This document shows positions 43,601-57,215 of a DNA stretch of 64,000 nucleotides, piece by piece (the first letter of the stretch is position 1; the number at the start of each line of letters is the position of its first letter). A model generated the notes under the pieces. That model was not told where the DNA came from. It worked only from the letters and a program-made list of their open reading frames with translations, and searched no databases. This DNA comes from Tetragonia tetragonoides (lineage: Eukaryota; Streptophyta; Magnoliopsida; Caryophyllales; Aizoaceae): the NCBI GenBank assembly GCA_038025085.1, contig CM076145.1, positions 11,691,000-11,754,999 of the forward strand, given 5' to 3'. A program made the position numbers and the translations under genes.

Positions 43601-45910
43601 TCAATCTCTTTCCCCCTAGATGTAAGAGCTGTTAAAACGCGTAAATGCATTCAAAAGGTGGAGTTAAAGCTTGTTTGTACTTGTAAACATCGTTGGTGTA
43701 GTTTCTCCCTCAAATGAATGCAAACAAAGCATTTGGGTGCTTTCTCTTAATATACAACACAAAAGAACTCAATCTCTTTCACCCTAGATGTAAGAGCTGT
43801 TAAAACGCGTAAATGCATTCAAAAGGTGGAGTTAAAGCTTGTTTGTACTTGTAAACATCCTTGGTGTAGTTTCTCACTCAAATGAATGCAAACAAAGCAA
43901 TTGGGTGCTTTCTCTTAATATACAACACAAAATAACTCAATCTCTTTCACCCTAGATGTAAGAGCTGTTAAAACGGGTAAATGCATTCAAAAGGTGGAGC
44001 TAAAGCTTGTTTGTACTTGTAAACCTCCTTGGTGTAGTTTCTCACTCAAATGAATGCAAACAAAGCATTTGGGTGCTTTCTCTTAATATACAACACAAAA
44101 GACCTCAATCTCTTTCGCCCTAATCATAAGAGCTGTTAAAACGCGTAAATACATTCAAAAGCTTGAGTTGAAGCTTGTTTGTACTTGTAAACATCCTTGG
44201 TTAAGTTTCTCACTCAAATGAATGCAAACAAAGCTTTTGGGTGCTTTCTCTTAATATACAACACAAAAGAACTGAATCTTTTTCACCCTAGTCATATGAG
44301 CTTTTAAAACGCGTAAATGCATTCAAAAGCTTGAGTTGAAGCTTGTTTGTGCTTGTAAACATTCTTGGTGTAGTTTCTCACTCAAATGAATGCAAACAAA
44401 GCATTTGTGCGCTTTCTCTTAATATACAACACAAAAGAACTCATTCTCTTTCACCCTAGTCGTAAGAGCTGTTAAAATGCTTAAATGCAATAAAAAGCTT
44501 CAGTTGAAGCTTGTTTGTACTTGTAAACATCCTTGGGGTAGTTTCACACCCAAATGAATGTAAACAAAGCATTTGCGAGCTTTTTCTTAATATACAACAC
44601 ACAAGAACTCAATCTCTTTCACCCTAGTTGTAAGAGCTGTTAAAATGCGTAAATGCTTTCAAAAGCTTGAGTTGAAACTTGTTTGTACTTGTAAACATCC
44701 GTGGTGTAGTTTCTCACTCAAATGAGTGCAAACAAAGCATTTGGGTGCTTTCTCTTAATATACAACACAAAAGACCTCAATCTCTTTCACCCTAGTCATA
44801 TGAGCATTTAAAACGCGTAAATACATTCAAAAGCTTGAGTTGAAGCTTGTTTGTACTTGTGAACATCATTGGTGTAGTTTCTCACTCCAATGAATGCAAA
44901 CAAAGCTTTTGGGACCTTTCTCTGAAAATACAACACAAAAGAACTCCATCTCTTTCACCCTAGTCGTATGAGGTTTTAAAACGCGTAAATGCTTTCAAAA
45001 GCTTAAGTTGAAGCTTGTTTGTACTTGTAAACATCCTTGGTGTAGTTTCTCACTCAAATGAATGCAAACAAAGCATTTGGGTGCTTTCTCTTAATATATA
45101 ACACAAAATAACTCAATCTCTTTCACCCTAGATGTAAGAGCTGTTAAAACGCGTAAATGCATTCATAAGGTGGAGTTAAAGCTTGTTTGTACTTGTAAAC
45201 ATCCTTGGTGTAGTTTATCATTCAAATGAATGCAAACAAAGCATTTGGGTGCTTTCTCTTAATATACAACACAAAAGCACTCATTCTGTTTCACCCTAGT
45301 CATATCGGCTTTTAAAACGCGTAAATGCATTCAAAAGCTTGAGTTTAAGCTTGTTTGTACTTGTAAACATCTTTGGTGTAGTTTCTCACTCAAATGAATG
45401 CAAAGAAAACATTTGGGTGCGTTCTCTTAATATACAACACAAAAGAACTCAATCTCTTTCACCCTTGTCGTATGAGGTTTTAAAACGCTTAAATGCATTC
45501 AAAAGCTTGAGTTCAAGCTTGTTTGTAGTTGTAAACATCCTTCCGGTAGTTTCACACTCAAATGAATGTATACAAAGCATTTGCGAGGTTGTTCTTAATA
45601 TACAACACAAAAGAACTCAATCTCTTTTCGCCTAGTCGTAAGAGCTGTTAAAACGCGTAAATGCATTCAAAAGCTTGAGATGAAAGTTGTTTTGTACTTG
45701 TAAACATCCTTGGTGTAGTTTCTCACTCAAATGAATGCAAACAAACCATTTGGGTGATTTCTCTTAATATACATTACAAAAGAACTCAATCTCTTTCACC
45801 CTAGTCGTATGAGGTTTTAAATTGCATAAATGCAATAAAAAGCTTCAGTTGAAGCTTGTTTGTACTTGTAAACATCCTTGGTGTAGTTTCTCACTCAAAT
45901 GAATGCATAC
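40611..45910 (-). repeat. 168-bp satellite, minus-oriented block
   Basis: About 31 monomers, all complementary to the preceding block, so 36.8-45.9 kb forms a large inverted arrangement centred near 40.61 kb. A two-monomer unit of 337 bp is duplicated locally: aactcaaatctctttcac occurs at 40741 and again at 41078 with matching neighbours. Confidence 0.95.
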
Positions 45911-47784
45911 AAAGCAACCAAATGCTTTGTTTGCATTCATTTGAGTGAGAAACTTAACCAAGGATGTTTACGCGTTTTAAACAGTTTCTTAATTTTGTTT
46001 GCATTCACCTTTTGAATTTACAAGTACAAACAATCAAATGAATGCAAAGAAACCATTTGGGTGCTTTCTCTGAAAATACAACACAAAAGAACTCAATCTC
46101 TTTCACCCTACTCGTAAGAGCTGTTAAAACGCGTAAATACATTCAAAAGCTTGAGTTGAAGCTTGTTTGTACTTCTAAACATCCTTGGTGTAGTTTCTCA
46201 CTCCAATGAATGCAAACAAAGCTTTAACTCCACCTTTTGAATGCATTTACGCGTTTTAACAGCTCTTACATCTTGGGTGAAAGAGATTGAGTTCTTTTGT
46301 GTTGTATTTTCAGAGAAAGCACCCAAAAGCTTTGTTTGCATTCAAAAGGTGGAGTTAAAGCTTGATTACGAGTACAAATGCTTTGTTTGCATTCATTTGA
46401 GTGAGAAACTTAACCAAAGATGTTTACAAGTACCAACAAGCTTCAAATTAAGCTTTTGAATGCATATACGCGTTTTAAAACCTCATACGACTAGGGTGAA
46501 AGAGATTGAGTTCTTTTGTGTTGTATATTAAGAGAAAGCACCCAAATGCATTGTTTGCATTCATTTGAGGGAGAAACTACACCAAGGAGTGAGAAACTAC
46601 ACCATGGATGTTTACAAGTACAAACAAGCTTCAACTCAAAATTTTGAAAGCTTTGTTTGCATTCATTTGAGTGAGAAACTACAGCAAGAATGTTTACAAG
46701 TACAAACAATCTTCAACTCAAAATTTTGAATGTATTCACAATCAAATGAATGCAAATAAAGCATTTGGGTGCTTTCTCTTAATAAACAACACAAAAGACC
46801 TCAATCTCTTTCACCCTAGTCGTATGAGGTTTTAAAACGCGTAAATGCTTTCAAAAGCTTGAGTTGAAGCTTGTTTGTACTTGTAAACACAAAAGAGATT
46901 GAGTTTCTCACTCCAATGAATGCAAACAAAGCTTTTGGATGCTTTCTCTTAAAATACAACACAAAAGACTTCAATCTCTTTCACCCTATTCATATGAGCT
47001 TTTAAAACGCGTAAATGCTTTCAAAAGCTTGAGTTGAAGCTTGTTTGTACTTGTAAACATCCTTGGTGTAGTTTCTCCCTCAAATGAATGGAAACAAAGC
47101 ATTTGGGTGCTTTCTCTTAATATACAACACAAAAGAACTCAATCTCTTTCACCCTAGATGTAAGAGCTGATAAAACGCGTAAATGCATTCAAAAGGTGGA
47201 GTTAAAGCTTGTTTGTACTTGTTAAAATCCTTGGTGTAGTTTCTCAGTCAAATGAATGCAAACTACTTTCATCCAGTTGTAGTTTCTCACTCAAATGAAT
47301 GCAAACAAAGTTATAAAAAGGTGTAGTTTATCAAGTTTTGAATGCATCAAAATGAAAGCACCCAAAAGCTTGGTTTGCATTCATTGCAGTGAGAAACTAC
47401 ACCAAGAATGTTTACAAGTACCAACAAGCTTCAACTTAATCTTTTTAATGCATATACGCGTTTTAAACAGTTTCTTAATTTTGTTTGCATTCACCTTTTG
47501 AATTTACAAGTACAAACAATCAAATGAATGCAAACAAAGCATTTGCGAGCTTTTTCTTAATATACTACACAAAAGAACTCAATCTCTTTTCGCCTAGTCG
47601 TAAGAGCTGTTAAAACGCGTAAATGCATTCAAAAGGTGGAGTTGAAACTTGTTTGTACTTGTAAACATCATTGGTGTAGTTTCTCACTCAAATGAATGCA
47701 AACAAAGCATTTGGGTGCTTTCTCTCACAAAAGAACTCAATCTCTTTCACCCTAGTCGTAAGAGCTGTTAAAACGCGTAAATGC
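44716..47784. repeat. Segmental duplication copy 1 (~3.07 kb)
   Basis: Matches 49501-52569 with a constant offset of 4785 bp and only scattered substitutions. Left and right edges are where alignment by eye fails. It spans the minus-oriented block end and a scrambled zone with plus patches at 45911-46030, 46216-46735 and 47346-47515. Confidence 0.88.
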
Positions 47785-48585
47785 TTTTAAAAGCTTGAGT
47801 TGAAACTTGTTTGTACTTGTAAACATCCGTGGTGTAGTTTCTCCCTCAAATGAATGCAAACAAAGAATTTGGGTGCTTTCTCTTAATATACAGCACAAAA
47901 GAACTCAATCTCTTTCACCCTAGATGTAAGAGCTGTTAAAACGTGTAAATGCATTCAAAAGGTGGAGTTAAAGCTTGTTTGTACTTGTAAACATCCTTGG
48001 TGTGGTTTCTCACTCAAATAAATGCAAACAAAGCATTTGGGTGCTTTCTCTTAATATACAACAAAAAAGACCTCAATCTGTTTCACCCTAGTCGTATGAG
48101 GTTTTAAAACGCGTAAATGCTTTCAAAAGCTTGAGTTGAAGCTTGTCTGTACTTGTAAACATCCTTGGTGTAGTTTCTCACTCCAATGAATGCAAACAAG
48201 GCTTTTGGGTGCTTTCTCTGAAAATACAACACAAAAGAACTCAATCACCCAAAAGCTTTGTTTGCATTCATTTGAGTGAGAAACTACACCAAAGATGTTA
48301 ACAAGAACTCAATCTCTTTCACCCTAGTCATAAGAGCTGTGTTGTAATTGAATTAGCAATGTTTGTACATTTAAACAAACGCGTATTTTTATTTTGTCCA
48401 AATACTTTGTTTGCATTCATTGGAGTGAGAAACTACACCAAGGATGTTTACAAGTACAATCAAGCTTCAACTCAAGGTTTTGAATGTATTTACGCGTTTT
48501 AACGGCTCATACGACTAGGGTGAAAGAGATTGAGTTCTTTTCTGTTGTATATTAAGAGAAAGCACACCAATGCTTTATTTGCATT
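45911..48585. repeat. 168-bp satellite, scrambled orientation
   Basis: Alternating short plus and minus blocks, with switches near 46030, 46215, 46735, 47345, 47515, 48245 and 48390. Around 48330-48410 is a short divergent joint (gtgttgtaattgaattagc). No gene. Confidence 0.9.
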
Positions 48586-50700
48586 CATTTGATTGTGAAT
48601 GCATTCAAAATTTTGAGTTGAAGCTTGTTTGTACTTGTAAACATTCTTGGTGTAGTTTCTCACTGAAATGAATGCAAACAAAGCTTTTGGTTGCTTTCTC
48701 TTAAAATACAACACAAAAGAACTCAATCTTTTTCACCCTAGTCATATGAGGTTTTAAAACGCGTAAATGCTTTCAAAAGCTTGAATTGAAGCTTGTTTAT
48801 ACTTCTAAACAATCTTGATGTAGTTTCTCACTCAAATGAATGCAAACAAAGCATTTGAGTGATTTCTCTTAATATACAACACAAAAGAAGTCAATCTCTG
48901 TCACCCTAGTCGTAAGAGCTGTTAAAATGCTTAAATGCAATAAAAAGCTTCAGTTGAAGCTTGTTTGTACTTGTAAACATCCTTGGTGTAGTTTCTCACT
49001 CAAATGAATGCAAACAAAGCATTTGGGTGCTTTCTCTTAATATACAACACAAAAGAACTCAATCTCTTTCACCCTAGATGTAAGAGCTGTTAAAACGCGT
49101 AAATGCATTCAAAAGGAGGAGTTAAAGCTTGTTTGTACTTGTAAACATCCTTGGTGTAGTTTCTCACTCAAATGAATGCAAACAAAGCACTTGGGTACTT
49201 TCTCTTAATATACAACACAAAAGACCTCAATATCTTTCACCCTAATCGTAAGAGTTGTTAAAACGCGTAAATACATTCAAAAGCTTGAGTTGAAGCTTGT
49301 TTGTACATGTAAACATCCTTGGTTAAGTTTCTCACTCAAATGAATGCAAAAAAAAATTTGGGTGCTTTCTCTTAATATACAACACAAAAGAACTCAATCT
49401 TTTTCACCCTAGTCATATGAGCTTTTAAAACGCGTAAATGCATTCAAAAGGTGGAGTTAAAGCTTGTTTGTACTTGTAAACATCCTTGGTGTAGTTTCTC
49501 ACTCAAATGAGTGCAAACAAAGCATTTGGGTGCTTTCTCTTAATATACAACACAAAAGACCTCAATCTCTTTCACCCTAGTCATATGAGCATTTATAACG
49601 CGTAAATACATTCAAAAGCTTGAGTTGAAGCTTGTTTGTACTTGTGAACATCATTGGTGTAGTTTCTCACTCCAATGAATGCAAACAAAGCTTTTGGGAC
49701 CTTTCTCTGAAAATACAACACAAAAGAACTCTATCTCTTTCACCCTAGTCGTATGAGGTTTTAAAACGCGTAAATTCTTTCAAAAGCTTAAGTTGAAGCT
49801 TGTTTGTACTTGTAAACATCCTTGGTGTAGTTTCTCACTCAAATGAATGCAAACAAAGCATTTGGGTGCTTTCTCTTAATATATAACACAAAAGAACTCA
49901 ATCTCTTTCACCCTAGATGTAAGAGCTGTTAAAACGCGTAAATGCATTCATAAGGTGGAGTTAAAGCTTGTTTGTACTTGTAAACATCCTTGGTGTAGTT
50001 TATCATTCAAATGAATGCAAACAAAGCATTTGCGTGCTTTCTCTTAATATACAACACAAAAGCACTCATTCTGTTTCACCCTAGTCATATCGGCTTTTAA
50101 AACGCGTAAATGCATTCAAAAGCTTGAGTTTAAGCTTGTTTGTACTTGTAAACATCTTTGGTGTAGTTTCTCACTCAAATGAATGCAAAGAAAACATTTG
50201 GGTGCGTTCTCTTAATATACAACACAAAAGAACTCAATCTCTTTCACCCTTGTCGTATGAGGTTTTAAAACGCTTAAATGCATTCAAAAGCTTGAGTTCA
50301 AGCTTGTTTGTAGTTGTAAACATCCTTCCGGTAGTTTCACACTCAAATGAATGTAAACAAAGCATTTGCGAGGTTTTTCTTAATATACAACACAAAAGAA
50401 CTCAATCTCTTTTCGCCTAGTCGTAAGAGCTGTTAAAACGCGTAAATGCATTCACAAGCTTGAGATGAAAGTTGTTTTGTACTTGTAAACATCTTTGGTG
50501 TAGTTTCTCACTCAAATGAATGCAAACAAACCATTTGGGTGATTTCTCTTAATATACATTACAAAAGAACTCAATCTCTTTCACCCTAGTCGTATGAGGT
50601 TTTAAATTGCATAAATGCAATAAAAAGCTTCAGTTGAAGCTTGTTTGTACTTGTAAACATCCTTGGTGTAGTTTCTCACTCAAATGAATGCATACAAAGC
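48586..50700 (-). repeat. 168-bp satellite, minus-oriented block
   Basis: About 12 minus-oriented monomers. The part from 49501 belongs to the second copy of the segmental duplication. Confidence 0.93.
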
Positions 50701-52569
50701 AACCAAATGCTTTGTTTGCATTCATTTGAGTGAGAAACTTAACCAAGGATGTTTACGCGTTTTAAACAGTTTCTTAATTTTGTTTGCATTCACCTTTTGA
50801 ATTTACAAGTACAAACAATCAAATGAATGCAAAGAAACCATTTGGGTGCTTTCTCTGAAAATACAACACAAAAGAACTCAATCTCTTTCACCCTACTCGT
50901 AAGAGCTGTTAAAACGCGTAAATACATTCAAAAGCTTGAGTTGAAGCTTGTTTGTACTTCTAAACATCCTTGGTGTAGTTTCTCACTCCAATGAATGCAA
51001 ACAAAGCTTTAACTCTACCTTTTGAATGCATTTACGCGTTTTAACAGCTCTTACATCTTGGGTGAAAGAGATTGAGTTCTTTTGTGTTGTATTTTCAGAG
51101 AAAGCACCCAAAAGCTTTGTTTGCATTCAAAAGGTGGAGTTAAAGCTTGATTACGAGTACAAATGCTTTGTTTGCATTCATTTGAGTGAGAAACTTAACC
51201 AAAGATGTTTACAAGTACCAACAAGCTTCAAATTAAGCTTTTGAATGCATATACGCGTTTTAAAACCTCATACGACTAGGGTGAAAGAGATTGAGTTCTT
51301 TTGTGTTGTATATTAAGAGAAAGCACCCAAATGCATTGTTTGCATTCATTTGAGGGAGAAACTACACCAAGGAGTGAGAAACTACACCATGGATGTTTAC
51401 AAGTACAAACAAGCTTCAACTCAAAATTTTGAAAGCTTTGTTTGCATTCATTTGAGTGAGAAACTACACCAAGAATGTTTACAAGTACAAACAATCTTCA
51501 ACTCAAAATTTTGAATGTATTCACAATCAAATGAATGCAAATAAAGCATTTGGGTGCTTTCTCTTAATAAACAACACAAAAGACCTCAATCTCTTTCACC
51601 CTAGTCGTATGAGGTTTTAAAACGCGTAAATGCTTTCAAAAGCTTGAGTTGAAGCTTGTTTGTACTTGTAAACACAAAAGAGATTGAGTTTCTCACTCCA
51701 ATGAATGCAAACAAAGCTTTTGGATGCTTTCTCTTAAAATACAACACAAAAGACTTCAATCTCTTTCACCCTAGTCATATGAGCTTTTAAAACGCGTAAA
51801 TGCTTTCAAAAGCTTGAGTTGAAGCTTGTTTGTACTTGTAAACATCCTTGGTGTAGTTTCTCCCTCAAATGAATGGAAACAAAGCATTTGGGTGCTTTCT
51901 CTTAATATACAACACAAAAGAACTCAATCTCTTTCACCTTAGATGTAAGAGCTGATAAAACGCGTAAATGCATTCAAAAGGTGGAGTTAAAGCTTGTTTG
52001 TACTTGTTAACATCCTTGGTGTAGTTTCTCAGTCAAATGAATGCAAACTACTTTCATCCAGTTGTAGTTTCTCACTCAAATGAATGCAAACAAAGTTATA
52101 CAAAGGTGTAGTTTATCAAGTTTTGAATGCATCAAAATGAAAGCACCCAAAAGCTTGGTTTGCATTCATTGCAGTGAGAAACTACACCAAGAATGTTTAC
52201 AAGTACCAACAAGCTTCAACTTAATCTTTTTAATGCATATACGCGTTTTAAACAGTTTCTTAATTTTGTTTGCATTCACCTTTTGAATTTACAAGTACAA
52301 ACAATCAAATGAATGCAAACAAAGCATTTGCGAGCTTTTTCTTAATATACTACACAAAAGAACTCAATCTCTTTTCGCCTAGTCGTAAGAGCTGTTAAAA
52401 CGCGTAAATGCATTCAAAAGGTGGAGTTGAAGCTTGTTTGTACTTGTAAACATCATTGGTGTAGTTTCTCACTCAAATGAATGCAAACAAAGCATTTGGG
52501 TGCTTTCTCTCACAAAAGAACTCAATCTCTTTCACCCTAGTCGTAAGAGCTGTTAAAACGCGTAAATGC
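49501..52569. repeat. Segmental duplication copy 2 (~3.07 kb)
   Basis: Counterpart of 44716-47784. Every strand switch and truncated monomer of copy 1 is reproduced here, showing that the duplication happened after the scrambling. Confidence 0.88.
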
Positions 52570-54335
52570 ATTCAAAAGGTGGAGTTAAAGCTTGTTTGTA
52601 CTTGTAAACATCCTTGGTGTAGTTTCTCACTCAAATGAATGCAAACAAAGCATTTGGGTGCTTTCTCTTAATATACAACACAAAAGAACTCAATCTCTTT
52701 CACCCTAGATGTAAGAGCTGTTAAAACGCGTAAATGCATTCATTTGGGTTCTCACTAGAGGTTAAAAGGCGTAAATGCACCCAACCCTAGTCATATGAGC
52801 TTTTGAAACGCGTAAATGCATTCAAAAGCTTGTTTGTATTCATTGGAGTGAGAAACTACACCAAGGATGTTTATAAGTACAAACAAGCTTCAACTCAAAA
52901 TTTTGAATGTATTCACCATCAAATGAATGCAAATAAAGCATTTGGGTGCTTTATCTTAATATACAACACAAAAGACCTCAATCTCTTTCACCCTAGTCGT
53001 ATGAGGTTTCAAAACGCGTAAATGCTTTCAAAAGCTTGAGTTAAAGCTTGTTTGTACTTGTAAACATTCTTGGTGTAGTTTCTCACTGAAATGAATGCAA
53101 ACAAAGGTTTTGGTTGCTTTCTCTTAAAATACAACACAAAAGAACTCAATCTTTTTCACCCTACTCATATGAGCTTTTAAAACGCGTAAATACATTCAAA
53201 AGCTTGAGTTGAAGCTTGTTTGTACTTGTAAACATTTTTGGTGTAGTTTCTCACTCAAATGAATGCAAAGAAAACATTTGGGTGCGTTCTCTTAATATAC
53301 AACACAAAAGAACTCAATCTCTTTCACCCTTGTCGTTCTTTCACCCTAGTCATATGAGCTTTTAAAACGCGTAAATGCATTCAAAAGGTGGAGTTAAAGC
53401 TTGTTTGAACTTGTAAACATCCTTGGTGTAGTTTCTCACTGAAATGAATGCAAACAAAGGTTTTGGTTGCTTTCTCTTAAAATACAACACAAAAGAACTC
53501 AATCTTTTTCACCCTACTCATATGAGCTTTTAAAACGCGTAAATACATTCAAAAGCTTGAGTTGAAGCTTGTTTGTACTTGTAAACATTTTTGGTGTAGT
53601 TTCTCACTCAAATGAATGCAAAGAAAACATTTGGGTGCGTTCTCTTAATATACAACACAAAAGAACTCAATCTCTTTCACCCTTGTTGTTCTTTCACCCT
53701 AGTCGTATGAGATTTTAAAACGCGTAAATGCATTCAAAAGCTTGAGTTGAAGCTTGTTTGTACTTGTAAACATCCTTGGTGTAGTTTCACACTCAAATGA
53801 ATGCAATCCAAAAGAACCAAAAGCTTTGTTTGCATTCATTTGAGTGAGAAACTTAACCAAGGATGTTTACAAGTACAAACAAGCTTCAACTCAAGCTTTT
53901 GAAAGCATTTACGCGTTTTGAAACCTCATACGACTAGGGTGAAAGAGATTGAGGTCTTTTGTGTTGTATATTAAGATAAAGCACCCAAATGCTTTATTTG
54001 CATTCATTTGATGGTGAATACATTCAAAATTTTGAGTTGAAGCATGTTTGTACTTATAAACATCCTTGGTGTAGTTTCTCACTCCAATGAATGCAAACAA
54101 AGCTTTTGGGCGCTTTCTCTGAAAATACAACACAAAAGAACTCAATCTCTTTCACCCTAGTCGTATGAGGTTTTAAAACGCGTAAATGCATTCAAAAGGT
54201 GGAGTTAAAGCTTGTTTGTACTTGTAAACATCCTGGTGTAGTTTCTCACTCAAATGAATGCAAACAAACCTTTGTTTGCATTCATTTCAGTGAGAAACTA
54301 CACCAAGAATGTTTACAAGTACAAACAAAGCATTT
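50701..54335. repeat. 168-bp satellite, scrambled orientation
   Basis: Plus patches at about 50701-50815, 51001-51520, 52131-52300, 52836-52910, 53811-54015 and 54266-54335, within minus-oriented sequence. A 353-bp tandem duplication lies at roughly 53040-53750: tctcactgaaatgaatgc occurs at 53081 and 53434. Confidence 0.9.
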
Positions 54336-57215
54336 ACGTGTAGCTTGAGTTGAAGCTTGTTTGTACTTGTAAACATCCTTGGTGTAGTTTCTTACTCAAA
54401 TGAATGCAAACAAAGCATTTGTGTGATTTCTCTTAATATACAACACAAAAGAACTCAATCTCTTTCACCCTAGTCGTATGACGTTTTAAAACGCGTATAT
54501 GCATTCAAAAGGTGGAGTTAAAGCTTGTTTGTACTTGTAAACATCCTTGGTGTAGTTTCTCACTCAAATGAATGCAAACAAAGCATTTGGGTGCTTTCTC
54601 TTAATATACAACACAAAAGACCTCAATCTCTTTCACCCTAGTCGTATGAGGTTTTAAAACGCGTAAATGCTTTCAAAAGCTTGAGTTGAAGCTTGTTTGT
54701 ACTTGTAAACATCCTTGGTGTAGTTTCTCCCTCAAATGAATGCAAACAAAGCATTTGGGTGCTTTTTCTTAATATACAACACAAAATAACTCAATCTCTT
54801 TCACCCTAGATGTAAGGGCTGTTAAAACGCGTAAATACATTCAAAAGCTTGAGTTGAAGCCTGTTTGTACTTGTAAACATCCTTAGTTAAGTTTCTCACT
54901 TAAATGAATGCAAACAAAGCATCTGGGTGCTTTCTCTTAATATACAACACAAAAGAACTCAATTTTTTCACCCTAGTCATATGAGCTTTTAAAACGCGTA
55001 AATGCATTCAAAAGCTTGAGTTGAAGCTTGTTTGTACTTGTAAACATTCTTGTTGTAGTTTCTCACTGAAATGAATGCAAACAAAGCTTTTGGTTGCTTT
55101 CTCTTAAAATACAACACAAAAGAACTCAATCTTTTTCACCCTAGTCATATGAGCGTTTAAAACACGTAAATGCATTCAAAAGCTTGAGTTGAAGCTTGTT
55201 TGTACTTTTAAACATCCTAGGTGTAGTTTCTCACTCCAATGAATGCAAACAAAGCTTTTGGGTGCTTTCTCTGAAAATACAACACAAAAGAACTCAATCT
55301 CTTTCACCCTAGTCGTAAGAGCTGTTAAAACGCGTAAATGCATTCGAAAGGTGGAGTTAAAGCTTGTTTGTACTTGTAAACATCCTTGGTGTAGTTTCTC
55401 ACTCAAATGAATGCAAACAAAGCATTTGGGTGCTTTCTCTTAATATACAACACAAAAGACCTCAATCTCTTTCACCCTAGTCATATGAGCTTTTAAAACG
55501 CGTAAATGCATTCAAAAGGTGGAGTTAAAGCTTGTTTGTACTTGTAAACATTCTTAGTGTAGTTTCTCACTCAAATGAATGCAAACAAAGCATTTGGGTG
55601 CTTTCTCTTAATATACAACACAAAAGACCTCAATCTCTTTCACCCTAGTCATATGAGCTTTTAAAACGCGTAAATACATTAAAAAGCTTGAGTTGAAGCT
55701 TGTTTGTACTTGTAAACATCCTTGGTGTAGTTTCTCACTCCAATGAATGCAAACAAAGCTTTTGGATGCTTTCTCTGAAAATACAACACAAAAGAACTCA
55801 ATCTCTTTCACCCTAATCGTATGAGGTTTTAAAACGCGTATATGCATTCAAAAGGTGGAGTTAAAGCTTGTTTGTACTTGTAAACATCCTTTGTGTAGTT
55901 TCTCACTCAAATGAATGCAAACAAAGCATTTGGGTGCTTTCTCTTAATATACAACACAAAAGAACTCAATCTCTTTCACCCTAGTTGTAAGAGCTATAAA
56001 AATGCGTAAATGCATTCAAAAGGTGGAGTTAAAGCTTGTTTGTACTTGTAAACATCCTTGGTGTAGTTTCTCACCCAAATGAATGCAAACAAAGCATTTG
56101 GGTGCATTCTCTTAATATACAACACAAAAGACCTCAATCTCTTTCACCCTAATCGTAAGAGCTGTTAAAACGCGTAAATACATTCAAAAGCTTGAGTTGA
56201 AGCTTGTTTGTACTTGTAAACATCCTTGGTTAAGTTTCTCACTCAAACGAATGCAAACAAAGCATTTGGGTGCTTTCTCTTAATATACAACACAAAAGAA
56301 CTCAATGTTTTTCACCCTAGTTATACGAGCTTTTAAAACGCGTAAATGCATTCAAAAGCTTGAGTTGAAGCTTGTTTGTACTTGTAAACATTCTTGGTGT
56401 AGTTTCTCACTGAAATGAATGCAAACAAAGCATTTGGTTGCTTTCTCTTAATATACAACACAAAAGACCTCAATCTCTTTCACCCTAGATGTAAGAGCTG
56501 TTAAAACGCGTAAATGCATTAAAAAGGTGGAGTTAAAGCTTGTTTGTACTTGTGAACATCCTTGGTGTAGTTTCTCACTCAAATGAATGCAAACAAAGCA
56601 TTTGGGTGCTTTCTCTTAATATACAACACAAAAGACCTCAATCTCTTGCACCCTAATCGTAAGAGCTGTTAAAACGCGTAAATGCATTCAAAAGCTTGAG
56701 TTGAAGCTTGTTTGTACTTGTAAACATCCCTGGTGTAGTTTCTCAATCAATTTGAATGCAAACAAAGCATTTGGGTGCTTTCTCTTAATATACAACACAA
56801 AAGAACTCAATCTCTTTCAACCAAGATGTAAGAGCTGTTAAAACGCGTAAATGCATTCAAAAGGTGGAGTTAAAGCTTGTTTGTACTTGTAAACATCCTT
56901 GGTGTAGTTTCTCACTCAAATGAATGAAAACAAAGCATTTGGGTGCTTTCTCTTAATATACAACACAAAAGACCTCAATCTCTTTCACCCTAGTCGTATG
57001 TGGTTTTAAAACGCGTAAATGCTTTCAAAAGCTTGAGTTGAAGCTTGTTTGTACTTGTAAACATCCTTGGTGTAGTTTCTCCCTCAAATGAATGCAAACA
57101 AAGCATTTGGGTGCTTTCTCTTAATATACAACACAAAAGAACTCAATCTCTTTCACCCTAGTCGTATGAGGTTTTAAAACGCGTATATCCATTCAAAAGC
57201 TAGAGTTTAGTTTCT
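54336..57215 (-). repeat. 168-bp satellite, minus-oriented block
   Basis: About 17 regular head-to-tail monomers in the minus orientation, with the same variant types as elsewhere. Confidence 0.94.

Noticed and set aside
36828..45910. Telomeric repeats or rDNA as the nature of the array
   Set aside because: No ttaggg/tttaggg-type runs and no rRNA-like segments were seen. The unit is a 168-bp satellite.
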